Shown here: positions 32,601 through 43,470 of the stretch, piece after piece
Numbering within the stretch: the first letter of the stretch is position 1
Layout of the letters: each line of letters starts with the position of its first letter
NCBI GenBank assembly: GCA_011037195.1
Contig: JAAEAF010000618.1
Location: 124,001 to 188,000 of the forward strand
Length of the DNA: 64,000 nucleotides
Source of the DNA: Triatoma infestans
Lineage: Eukaryota > Arthropoda > Insecta > Hemiptera > Reduviidae
Reading direction: 5' to 3'
Position numbers and translations under genes: made by a program
Notes under the pieces: generated by a model
Database searches by the model: none
Seen by the model: the letters and a program-made list of their open reading frames with translations, nothing else
What the model was told of the DNA's origin: nothing

Positions 32601-33230
32601 CAAAATAAAAACAAATACCACGCGACGCCTAAAAATATAAAGAAAACATATAATGAGACTTTAAAGTCAAGATTAAACACAAAAAACAAAAACAAACATA
32701 ATTTTTCATGTTTACGGTAATTTAAATATTGGGTAACATTTTCACCAGGTATTCGGCCACACCCTACCACACCACCCCACCACGCCGATCATGATCAGTA
32801 GTTTGTTTGAGAAATAAAAAAAAAAATCTATAAATAATATTTAAGAAGTGATGTAAGGATGTCAGGTCCAGGACGAGGAACTACACAGTTTGTGAAGGAT
32901 TGATTATGGTATGTTATATATGATTCATGGCCGGTCCCAAGGCGGTATATCCATCAATATATATATAATATTGTGTGTGTGTGTGTTTTGTGTGAGGTAC
33001 ACTCTGGTGGTAGCTCTGTACACACTGATGGATGCTGGCCACTAGGCGCTCCTTTTTATCAACATCACTTATCTGAGATCAGCTGTGTCTTTGTTCTCTT
33101 TACTTTGTATAAGTTGTTTTTACCTATTTGTTTTTAATAGTTCTTTATTCATATACATATATTTTTTTGAGATTTCTATACATCATTCAATATTTCAATG
33201 AATGTACTAAATGATGAAATCAATTACGAA
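32601..33230. other. No gene recognised
   Basis: Contains a GT run (32975-32985). A 90-codon minus frame (32498-32770) is built from the end of a family A copy and is not a gene. Confidence 0.4.
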
Positions 33231-34113
33231 AAAAAATCTGGTGCGAAACAGTCACACGGCTTTCTCTTACTCTAATTAATACAGATTTAATCAAGAAATT
33301 TTTCTTTAAAATTGCAAGGTTACAAGTTTTAGTTGGGCTGGCCATAGAAATGGTGGTGAGGATTTAACATGTATATCTGAGCGGCTTTATATGGAGCGCT
33401 CTGTGTCAAAATCAAGAAAGCATGTGCAAATTTAAATTTAAATTAACTGACAAACCTACAGTACACCTCTAAAAGCATTTTTTATTTCAGAAAACTGTTT
33501 CAAATAAAAGTGATACGTTTCTATCTGTGTAGCAAGCATTCCAAGTTTAAACAAAATCGTTGAAACCGTTTTCGAAGAAATTCCAAAAAATTCTAAAACG
33601 TATACTGTAAAATCGCTCTACCGGTAAACCGATTTTCTTTAAATTTGGAATTCTATCAATGCTGCTAATGTGTATTAAAATTATGTAGATGGTAAAATCA
33701 TACATTATACTGAAATGATACTTTATAGGAAAGCATAACGTTACCTGTCCCCCCTCTCCCAGAACCCCCACAGAACAATTTTCCTGAGAAAATGTTTCTT
33801 ACAAAAATGGTAAGTATATAGTGTGTAGATAGTAAAGGAAGTTTAAAAAAAAAATTGTTGTTTGAGAAAATAATGAAAATCTCAAAAAAAAAAATTCAGC
33901 AAAGTTGCACTTCCGGAATAAGTTCCGGAACTTGCTTCCTGAGCCTTTCTTTTTTGAGACGTTCTATTAAAACACGCACACCCACACACACATATTCGCT
34001 AAAAACATTTTTTTCGTATTCAGTTAACCCCAAAACAGGAATTTCCGGTGAAATCTTAATTTCAAAAATCTGGCACGATCGCAATACTTCCCTTATTAGG
34101 AGCAAGAGAAAGT
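33231..34113 (+). repeat. Family A dispersed repeat, complete copy
   Basis: Left end AAAAAATCTGGTGCGAAACA, GTCACACGGCTTTCTCTTAC. The body has CTGAGAAAATGTTTC, TTGCACTTCCGGAATAAG, a short CA tract (about 33973-33987) and TTTCCGGTGAAATC. The right end is CGATCGCAATACTTCCC, TTATTAGGAGCAAGAGAAAG. At about 880 bp this is the longest complete copy, and a second copy begins 20 bases downstream. Confidence 0.85.
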
Positions 34114-34132
34114 TGTAAGAAAAAAACTGGGA

Positions 34133-34430
34133 GTAATCTGGTATAAAACTCTCACAAGACTTTCTCTTACTGCAAGTTAGGTAGTTATAATCGACAAATT
34201 TCTTTCAAACTTGGAATGTTCATTTAAGTTAACTATAACTTAGAGAATCTAAGCTAACTAATCTGTCCCTCCAGCTCTCCCAGAACCCCCCGTAAATCTA
34301 CTAACTCGGTAAAATGTTACCAACAAAAGTGATAGCTCTATATAAATAGTTAGAACACCAAGTTTAAATAAATTCGTTATCATGAAAATGGCAGAGAAGT
34401 GAAAAGAAACCTTCACTAAAATTGGTGGGG
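34133..34430 (+). repeat. Family A dispersed repeat, 5' half, next to the previous copy
   Basis: Starts AATCTGGTATAAAACTCTC, CAAGACTTTCTCTTACTGC and continues through AACTCGGTAAAATG, then ends where the next blocks should begin. It sits head-to-tail with the copy at 33231-34113. Confidence 0.75.
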
Positions 34431-35606
34431 GTTTAAACTTGACATGGTTTATCTCAAGTGAATACACTCTATGGCGCTCTATCTTTCTCAATCCTCTGCG
34501 AAACTTGTAATTGGTATTTGATAATTGGTGAGAATAATAATGATAATAAAAAGTAATAATAAAAAAAGAACACGGTGAGAATAATAATGATAATAATAAA
34601 AAAGAACCGTCCAAAATTCTAATACTGGGCTCTTACGGACCATATCGATGAGGAACTTGGTCCCTTAGAACAGACAGCCAATGTAGATTAACCCTGCAAG
34701 GAGCAGATGGGGAAAACAATCAGAATAAACAAACACATCAAGAATACTATCATCCAGCCCAACCTGGTGTTGAGGCCAGCCGCAGAATTTGCAGAAGAGC
34801 GTAGTGGAAACAAGACTAGCAAGATTGATAGGAGGAATTCTAGAGGAAGGTGGAGAATGAAATGGGAAAACGGGTCAACCGGAGGAAGTATCGTGGATTG
34901 GAAACAAAGGAAGCAGTTTGGTTCTCCTGACATCACAAAGGAATACTAGGGAGTAAATTTAATGAAGGCCCAAAATACTGTAATAACCCTTATGAGGGGA
35001 AGTGTTAGAACACTAAGAAGTAGACATAACTTGCAACAACAGTCTGTGAAATCTTTAGGATTTTAGTTCGATTCTGTTTAAGAAATACTGTAATCCATAT
35101 CAGCCACTAGTTATAGCCTAGATTTATCGGTTAGTTCTTGAGTAAGATTATATTATGATGGCTCTAGAGCCTATTTGTGCAAGTTTATGCGGGATTAGGC
35201 AATAAATTGCTGCGACTTCGTTATTGTAGGACGCGAACCTATACTGCCAATTTCATTACTTATGATGATCAAACTAATGTTAATTGGAAAAAGCGAAAAA
35301 TAAGTATATATGCAATAGTAGGCCAACTTGATGACAGATGTGCAAATATAAGGGACCCTAACCAATTTGTAGGTAGGGGAATTGTTCTTGATTCATTCCC
35401 AATAGTTGATGAACTCCTCCTCCTATTACTACTTGCACGCTAGTCAACAGAGGGGCGGATTTTATTGCTATACTAATGTTACCAGGAAATTAGATAGATT
35501 GAATTGCCGGAAGAAGGGCGTACAAATTAATTAAAATTATTATTCATTTAACTCACACCACAGTGACACACTGATAGTGAAAATTCAATTTTTATAACTG
35601 TGTATA
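34431..35606. other. Unassigned, two coding-like patches
   Basis: Open frames at 34707-34949 (plus, 80 codons, Arg/Lys/Gly-rich, including AAEFAEERSGNKTSKIDRRN) and 35177-35443 (plus, 88 codons, including TANFITYDDQTNVNWKKRK) look less random than their surroundings. I do not recognise either protein, and no splice sites or domain could be shown. They may be remnants of a transposon ORF. Confidence 0.3.
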
Positions 35607-36325
35607 AAAACAAAATCTGGTGCGAAACCAAAATCTGGAGATAAACATAACGCCCCCCCCCCGCCCAAACTTCTCTAAATGAAGTTCCTCGGAAAAAGGT
35701 CGGTGTATGCATAGTTAGTATACCAAATTAAATGAAATCCATCAGTGTTTTTATGGAATAAATCGCGGAAGTAGAAAAGCACTTCCTGTCAACCGATTTT
35801 CTTCAAACACGTAATTTTGTAACGTATTTAATTTTAATTAATATTATTTAGATGATTATTTAGAATTGTGAAATAGTACTTTAGAGGAAAACATAATCCC
35901 ACCCCTCCCTCAAAAGTTCCTTAAATAAATTTTCCCGGACAAATGTTACAAATAAAAGTTGTAGCTCTTCAAATTGATATTTGATAGTACTAAGTTTAAA
36001 GAAATTCTTTGGAGCTTTTTTGAGAAAATCGCGGAAAAGTGAAAATTTCATTCAGTAAAGTGATACTTCCGGTTGAGCAAGTTTGACAGACAACTTACTG
36101 TCGTCTTCCTTATAGTGTTACCTAAAAAGGTCAAGTTTGAACTTACTGTAACTTTATGTTTTTTAGCTATGCTGTTCACATACACACACACACACACACC
36201 CTTTTCGAAAAATCACTTTTTCTGACTCAACGGGGACCTCAAAACCTGTATTTCAGGTGAAAACTCGATGTCGAAAATTTGACACGATTACTATAACTAG
36301 AAGTAAGAAAGAAGAAAAATATAAA
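35607..36325 (+). repeat. Family A dispersed repeat, near-complete copy
   Basis: Left end AAAATCTGGTGCGAAACC. Middle AAGCACTTCCTGTCAACCG (about 35778) and GTGATACTTCCGGTTGAGC (36060-36078). CA tract at 36180-36199. Right end TTTCAGGTGAAAACTCGATG and CTAGAAGTAAGAAAG. Confidence 0.8.
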
Positions 36326-36343
36326 TAGTATGAAAATCTCGAG

Positions 36344-36393
36344 TAGTGTTCAAGCATAACCGTCCTTAATAGTGTTCAAGCATAACCGTCCTT
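36344..36393 (+). repeat. 26-bp direct duplication
   Basis: TAGTGTTCAAGCATAACCGT followed by CCTTAA occurs twice in tandem, starting at 36344 and 36370. It lies just outside the right end of a family A copy. Confidence 0.9.
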
Positions 36394-37535
36394 GCCACCA
36401 CTATGATTGCAACATTTCAACATTATATAAGAGAAATTTTTAAAATAATTTTTATAATTCAAAGAGTAAAATTGTAAGAGCATAATGCCGCTATCGGATA
36501 TGACTTTTTAAAAATTTGGTTCTTTAAAATCAATCTAATTTCTGACCTTTCAATAGGTGACAAAACACTATTCTAACAGATTTGTTATATTATATTCTTT
36601 GTTCACCGTAAGAGAATCTAGATCAGCCATCTTGTTAGTCCCAGCCTAACAACGCGATCAACACTTACACTGGACTGGTCAATATTTATTGACTTCTAAG
36701 AGAACACATGGATCTTTGTAGATCTGAATATAGACAGTCTCTTGATAGATCTAATATCTATGTATTTCTTTACTTTTGATACAGAAGTCAAGCATTATTA
36801 TTTCTCCTTTAGAAAGGGCGTGAAAAATAAAATAGGAAATTACAGTCGAAATATGGGACACGTAGATACATAATATGTAATAACCAATGTCAGAAAGGCA
36901 TAATATCAATATTAGCAGTCATGAATGTAAAGCGTGACTTAATTTCCGCTCTAAGTATACTTTTCCAACTGATAGGGAAGGGAGACAACCGTTCGCTTAT
37001 ATGTAGATAGTGTCTTCCGGTTCTTTGTTAAAATGAACAATGATTATGTATTATACACACAAATATATCTAACACTTACATATGTTGAACGAAGTTTCTC
37101 TTGATGAACATATGTACCAGGGTCGATACGGTCATCTCATCCACCTGGTTATAAAATAAAATAAAAAAAAAAGATTGTTGGATTTATTCAGATTGAACTT
37201 TTCAATAACCACAATAAAAAAAAAAAACTATAATAAAAATAATAAACTAAGTACGTTAATGGGTGCAATCTAAACACGCAAAGGGTGAAAAACCAGTATG
37301 GTTTCTCACGGTGGTGTCATTTCATAATGGATATTGTACACTATCTGAGAATCCGGACATTGACCGGATGTTGTGAAGAATCACTTCCGCAATAGTTTAA
37401 TAAATTGATCTTTTAGGCTGGTTCTTTAGGGCTTTGATTTGGTGGCAAATTCCAGTTCATCACGATGCACGCTCATACCAGAATATCCTCTATGCCATAA
37501 CCGGATCACTGTAAACAATATACAAACTCACGATA
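36394..37535. other. No gene recognised
   Basis: AT-rich; no domain-bearing ORF or second copy seen. Confidence 0.4.
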
Positions 37536-37539
37536 CCTA

Positions 37540-38780
37540 AAGATAGTTTTCTTTTCAGAGGTATGTCCTACAATTTCCAGTTTTAATGCAATAAGCCGGG
37601 GAGTCTTGCGATCTGTATTCAGTTTTTTGCTTTTTCCACAAAACCCGGCCACAACGATTTCCTTCAAATTTACACAGTCCTGCCAATTTTATTTGAAAAA
37701 TTTTTGTAAGAAAACTGAATTTTGTAACATTTATATTAAACTCTGAGTGAAGTGCTTTTACAATATTATTCGACCCTATTCTTTAAGGGACAATTGGCTC
37801 GATTCTTGCACCATTTAGGTTTCTGCAGTTGAGGAAATACTGTTCTCATTTGAATCTCCTTTTAATTAAGACTAGTTTAATTATTATTTGCATTTATTTA
37901 TAAATCTTAATCATTGTTTAGAAACTTAACCTTGTATTTAAGATCGAATCACGGCATACTGATAATCCATGCCGATTTGTCTTTTGGAAAACAAGTTATT
38001 CCATTTGTAAAAAAGATAATAGTAATTTGGTTATTTATTAACATATAATAAGGATTAATTAATGAATCAATTTCCTCGAGTAAACTGGATCAGAAAGAAT
38101 TTTTTTTCCACGTCCTCCTCTTGGTGAAAATGTCAAATTGGAGAAATTAAGTTTCCACAGTTTTATGGTGCCCTGAATACCAAAAAAAAAAAAAAAAAAA
38201 TGAAAAAAAAATTGTTATTGAATGTTCTGTAGGGGTAGATCTAAGAGTTTAAATAAACGTTTAGGAACTATCATTGCATCTGAGGTGTAGGTTCGATCAA
38301 AATCCAAATTCAGTGGATGCGTGTCTTGAATGAACGGATTTTTTTTTTATTACTTATTTTTGAGATTTTTTCCGAATATAGCTCTAAACTTCCCATGAAA
38401 GGCCTATCACCTTTATTTGATACTTTTTCCTGGAAAAATTTAGAATTTGGCAATTTTTTTTCCAAGTTTTGAGGGATCTGCAATTTTAAGTTCTCTTCTA
38501 ATGAACCATCTCAATCATTGTATAGTTTTAACATATATTAATAACATTAAGGTACACTAAAAGCATTGCTAGAATTCCATGTTTGATGCAAATCGGTTCA
38601 CTTGAAGAGCGGATTTACAAATTTCCAAGTTTTTCGGAATTTTCTGGAAAATGGCTTAATATTTCCACACAAAAATTATTTTAGAGAAGGGGTTCTGGAT
38701 TCCTTGTGAGTTAGGATTAAATTTAAACTGCGCTTATATGTTTTGCTCGAGGTTCCATAGTGAGCGTTGCATTACATTTT
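37540..38780 (-). repeat. Two family A-like fragments, minus
   Basis: 37540-37780 has TTTTTTGCTTTTTCC, CACAACGATTTCCTTCAAA and TTATTTGAAAAATTTTTG. 38090-38780 has CCTCTTGGTGAAAATGTC, repeated TTTTTGAGATTTTTTCCG, and CTATCACCTTTATTTGATAC blocks. They are more diverged than other copies; the AT-rich DNA between them is unassigned. Confidence 0.5.
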
Positions 38781-40479
38781 AGTCACAACCTAAAAAATTA
38801 ATACCCCAACACCTATATCTGTTAATAATGCAAAACGAACTTGTTTCACACTCAATTTTGCAAAGAATATAAAATGACCCATTTTTGTTTATGTTACTTC
38901 GTTGGAAAAACAAATAAAGTTTTTAGATTTCTGAGTAACTCTGCAACAAAAAAAAAATCAACGAAGAAGTGGGTTTAAGGATGTTATCTTTGTGAAGTGG
39001 TAGAAGTAAGCTAGCTAAGAATAATACTATGTTACATTAAAACAAAAAATACTAGATGATGGAGAAACTAGATGGGAAGGGAGAATGTGTCGGTGTGTGT
39101 TGGACCACAAATAGTGCATCATATCGTCATCATAACTAGAGTTGTCAAGCGCACAAGGAGTTGGTGATGTCAGTAGGAAGTGTTAAGGGACGTTGAAGAA
39201 CTTAGAAGAAGTGGTTTGGCTTGTGGCTGGGGACCTGTCCCAGCCAGGGGGGTAAAGCAACGTCCCTTGGGACACTCTGCTACTGTTTCTAGAACTTGAA
39301 CACCCTTCTATCTTTTCCTTCTTCTTCATTTCGTTTTTTTTTTTTTTTTGGTCGCTGTTTCTTCTTTTTCTTTCCTTTTTTATCCATCCCTCTTTCTCCA
39401 TTCACCATGCACGACACTTTATCCCCCCAAGGGGACATCCTAGTTCCCTTTATTTATCATTATTTCCACCACAAACCGCTATTTCTTCTTTCTCAGTTTT
39501 TTTTTTGGAGCTGCTCTTCTATACCAACGCTTCTTTATTTACTTGTGAAAGATAGCTGTAACGGTAGAAGAGCAACCGGTCTACAATTAAGACAGACTGA
39601 TAAAACTTTTTTTTTCTGATCTTTTTCCCTGTGACGTCACTTTATCCATTCTTTACTTTCACTTTTTCTCCATTCTTTCTTTACTGAAAAAAAAAAGCTA
39701 GACCATTCTAAAGGATTTCTTATTTCTTTTTACCTATTTTAACGTCACAGTAAAATAACCTCCTGTCTGTTTCACTTCTTTTCTCACTGATTTCCACAGA
39801 GGACGACAATTTTGACGAAAATTACAGATTTTCACTACAAAATCAACAATGATAAATTAAGTTTTGTTGAAAAGCAGGTTAATTAAGCAAACTAAAAGAG
39901 TGCAATTTTTTATTTTTATATTAATTAAACGTAAGGACGCCATTTTAGAACATTTATGCCTGAACAATTCAGGCTGAAAAAACTTTCATAATTATTATTT
40001 ATTCCCCCCACCTAAAAACTCCCAGTACAGAAAAAATTAAGATAATTTTATCTGAGCCTTTGTCCCTCTTATCTTCCCAATTATTTTGCCCTTTGGGCAC
40101 TTTGAGTGAACAATACGGAAATAGGGCTGTAACTATCTAAAGCATAGTCACAATTTATACAAAGGCTAATGACGATCAAATACAAGTCAGTTAGTAGGTT
40201 ATTAATGAATGGAAGTGTATGAACTAGTTAAGATTATTACTTAATGAATTCGCTCAAAAAAAAGAAAAAAAAAAAAAGAAGAGTTTCAAAATCTTTATTG
40301 AATTTTCTTTTTTCTTTTTCTCGGAAATCGCTCCAACGATTTTCTTTAAACTCCATATACAATTATTATTATTGGATTGTGGGGAGGGACAAAGCTCCAA
40401 GCTATTCGCAGCCTTTCCGTGCCCACATAGCTAATATAAAGAAAAACAACAACAAATCCGGTCTAGAACGAAAAATCTA
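38781..40479. other. No gene recognised; pyrimidine-rich plus strand
   Basis: 39300-39680 is strongly T/C-rich, which creates long open frames with no recognisable protein. A family A scrap is visible at 40290-40365 (TTTCTCGGAAATCGC, CCAACGATTTTCTTTAAACT). Confidence 0.4.
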
Positions 40480-41215
40480 GATCGGGGATTTACACTCCGA
40501 ACAAATCAGTGTACTCTAAGTGGAAATAGCCTAAACTTTTCCATAAACATGCTGTCCTGATCTGAATTTCCTCACAGCCCAAGCAATCTGTCATAAAGTG
40601 GATGGATGTTTCTTCCTCTACCTCCAAAAAGAATATGGCTTGAGCCAAAACCTGAGAGGCGTCTTCTGAAACCACAATACTCAGTAAGGGAATAAGCCAG
40701 ATGTCTGAGAGAGGCCCCCCTTCCGGATACCCAATAAGCATCTTAGACTGCTGACATTCCACTGAGATCATCCGAACAAAAGGCTGGTCTATAAGCTTGA
40801 CAGATATGTGCCCAAAGACAGGCCAACAGAAGATTCGGGAACAGAGGTGCCTAATTTGGCTAACCTATCTGCCTCATCATTCTCATATAATTCCCATGTG
40901 ACTGTTACCTAGACTAGAAGTACATCCTTCAAGGAAGAAAGCTCTTCCAGTCTTCTTGAATATTCTAGTACCAAACTTGGAAGTGAAGACACATGAAGCA
41001 AGCGCCTTGAACGCAGCCTGCCCAGTCGAGCAGATCAAACACCTTTTAAATTAATGTGTTACATACCCGTTCATATGAAAGCTGTAGAGAATAGCATAAA
41101 TCTCATCCTAGAATGATCTGAGCCATTCACCAAGATATATTGCCAAGTGATCCCCTACCATCTATTCTGGAACCATCCGTGTAATACCGGAGATAATTAT
41201 CAGGTACACCAACTT
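40480..41215 (-). pseudogene. Non-LTR C-terminal remnant (RNase H end, His/Cys tail)
   Basis: Minus-strand frames give ENDEADRLAKLG (near 40875-40840), the closing motif of an RNase H domain, then a linker. The 93-codon frame 40771-40490 follows with CQQSKMLIGYPEGGPLSDIW, a stretch equivalent to the gene's LTGH region, and EEETSIHFMTDCLGCE, which fits the HxxxxC tail of I/R1/LOA-type elements. The RNase H start between about 40900 and 41215 is broken by stops. It is probably the 3' part of an old LOA/R1-like insertion. No 3' UTR or duplication was found. It cannot be the missing part of the 1-3215 element. Confidence 0.55.
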
Positions 41216-42303
41216 CATAAACAATGGAGTCCCAAAATTTTCATTTGAAACATTTTTCTATAAACATTGTTTTTAGGAGAGTTTTTGGAAGTGCTACTTC
41301 GAAATGCTAAGCGGTACTATTAATCGGTGTCAATTCCAAACGAAATTTCTACTGATTAATTGCATTTCTAACAAACTTAAAAATAATTATCAATTAGATA
41401 AAAAGAACTTTAACAATGTTCCAGTAATTACACAAAAAATTGTTATTAATTGTCAATTAGTTAAATATTTATTACTAGCCCACATATTAGGTTTTTAAGA
41501 TATTTTATCAAATTAGTGAACAAAAAATTAAGAAATGACAATAATATTAGTAAAAAAATCAATATATCACCTGTTGACATTTAGTAGTGCCATTAATAAC
41601 TAGAAATAGATAAGATATCCATGGCAACTTATCAATGTAACTAGTTAAAGGCCTTCTGTAATATCTTACATTTTTTTTTTTTTTTGGCCCTCTAGAGCAG
41701 TTTGGGCGCTCTACAAGTTAAGTGGTTTACTTCTCTTATCTGCTGTAATATTTGGGGGAGGTGGCCTCCTTCTCCCAGTTTATACCAAAAGGAGAATTCC
41801 CTGGACTAAACTTCACACTCTTCTCTCTCTCTCTCTTTGTACACCTCTCTCTACATATTTCCCCCCACATACTGGACCCTTACTATATATTTCACTCAAC
41901 TGATAATATATCAAATATGACGTAGTTTGGAGTGTAAGTGTCAGCTACAAAGGAGGTGGGAAAAGGGAAAAATAAGTGCTTCGAATATTTTGGAGAGGAT
42001 TTTCGTATGTGTGGGGGGTGGAGGGGAGGCAGAAAAGAGGGATAATTTTATTTTATTTTTTTGTTCATGTTTATGTCGAACATACTTCCTTACACAATTC
42101 TTTTATGGACATGTATAACCGGGACATAATAACATCCATCTTTTTACTATATTTTACTACGAGGCGAAATTTTCTTGCTTGCGACCGAAGTCAAATTATC
42201 GTAATTTTCAGATACATTTAAGTAAAAAAAAAAAAAAAAAATGATCGGTGGAAACGTTTATTTGAACTTAACATTACAAACAAAATAATGGTTATTATAT
42301 TTA
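41216..42303. other. No gene recognised
   Basis: A family A scrap (minus) lies at about 41228-41300. T-rich and A-rich runs occur at 41670-41685 and 42225-42240. Small frames are chance. Confidence 0.4.
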
Positions 42304-43365
42304 ATGGAGAAAGCTATTGAAAAGCAAAAGGAAGTTACATCTGTTTCGTAGATCTGGTGAAAGCATTCGATAGGGTAAGGAAAGAAGATGTATTGGAAGC
42401 ATTGGAGCACAAAGGAATTGACAAGGGCACTATCTTGGCGGTTAGCAGCCTATTTAAGAAGAACAGAAACGTTGCTAGAACTATGCAATTTATGTCGAAT
42501 GTGTTTCAGACAAACAACGGCCTTCTGCAGGGTTGTAGTTTGAGCCCGCTACTCTTTGTAATCCTTATGGACAAGGTAATTAGAGCTTCCAAGCCCCAAA
42601 TGCGCAGCTTTCATTTGGGCTATAGAAACCTGCGTCAAGTTAAATACTCCCTTTTGGCATTTGCGGATGACCTGGTGGTACTAGCTAACAATGACCGAGA
42701 CCTCAATTAGAATTTGGCTATTCTGAGAGCGGAGCTGGGAAAAGTTAATATGGAGATCAGCACCAGCAAAACGAAAGTTATGCATATAGGGAAGAAGCCA
42801 CATCGAATAATGAGGGTGGTTAAAATAGAGAAGAAAAGCTAGAACAGGTCACGGAGTTCAAGTATCTAGGTGCGCATCTAAGCGAGGATGGATGCGTGGA
42901 CGAAGAAATTAGGGAAAGAACAGGTGCTGCAGGTGGGATGTTTAGCGCGGTCAGGAAGGGTTTCCTCAGTAACAGGGAGGTGTCTAAGAAAACCAAGCTT
43001 TCAGTCTATAGGTCAACATTCCTCCCTATACTCACTTACTCATTGGAGTCCTGGACACTGACAAAGAAGCATAAAAGTAGAATACAGGCAACTGAGATGA
43101 GGTATTTGAGGAATAAGAGGGGAAGACAAGAAGGGACAGGGTTCGTAATGCCATAATAAGATCCAACTTGAATATACAGCCAGCAGAAGAAATAATAGAA
43201 GAAAATAGGCTGCGCTGGTTCGGGCATGTTCTACGGATGGATTCCGACAGAGCGGCTATTATGGCATATGAAGCACAGGTAGAGGAACGGAGAGGAAGTG
43301 GTAGACCGCGACGCAGGTGGGAAGAGGGTGTAACGGGAAAGGAGGAATTGCGTGGGGGGATATGA
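42304..43365 (+). pseudogene. RTE-like reverse transcriptase, frameshifted
   Basis: The RT copies the element's own RNA at the target site. The frame running into 42710 reads CFVDLVKAFDRVRKEDV, the motif with the first catalytic Asp, then LLQGCSLSPLLFVILMDKV and FADDLVVLANN with the catalytic DD. A stop at 42711-42713 (TAG) follows directly. Translation then resumes with LAILRAELGKVNMEIS and KTKVMHIGKK. After shifts near 42830-42890 the frame 42896-43156 gives YRSTFLPILTYSLESW and TEMRYLRNKRG. The frame 43168-43365 gives NRLRWFGHVLRMDSD and GSGRPRRRWEEGV, the usual C-terminus. The endonuclease part is absent. The copy has at least one stop and two or three shifts. Confidence 0.8.
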
Positions 43366-43470
43366 GAGCATTGTGGAAGTCAGAGAGGGGGGAGGAAAAT
43401 GTACAAGTTGAAGGGGGCCTCACACCGCCAAGGCGGTAGAAAAGGGCACGGTTATGATGATGATGATTAT
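42304..43470 (+). mobile_element. 5'-truncated RTE-like non-LTR retrotransposon
   Basis: The element begins inside the RT fingers and ends in TTATGATGATGATGATTA (about 43452-43469), the short tandem-repeat tail used by RTE-like elements instead of poly-A. The 3' region GCCTCACACCGCCAAGGCGG contains a short inverted repeat that may form a hairpin in the RNA. No clear target duplication was found. Confidence 0.75.

Noticed and set aside
32498..32770. 90-codon minus frame with hydrophobic segment
   Set aside because: Half of it is the end of a family A repeat read on the other strand.
39296..39619. 107-codon plus frame rich in Phe, Ser and Pro
   Set aside because: It results from a T/C-rich tract; the composition explains both the open frame and the apparent hydrophobicity.
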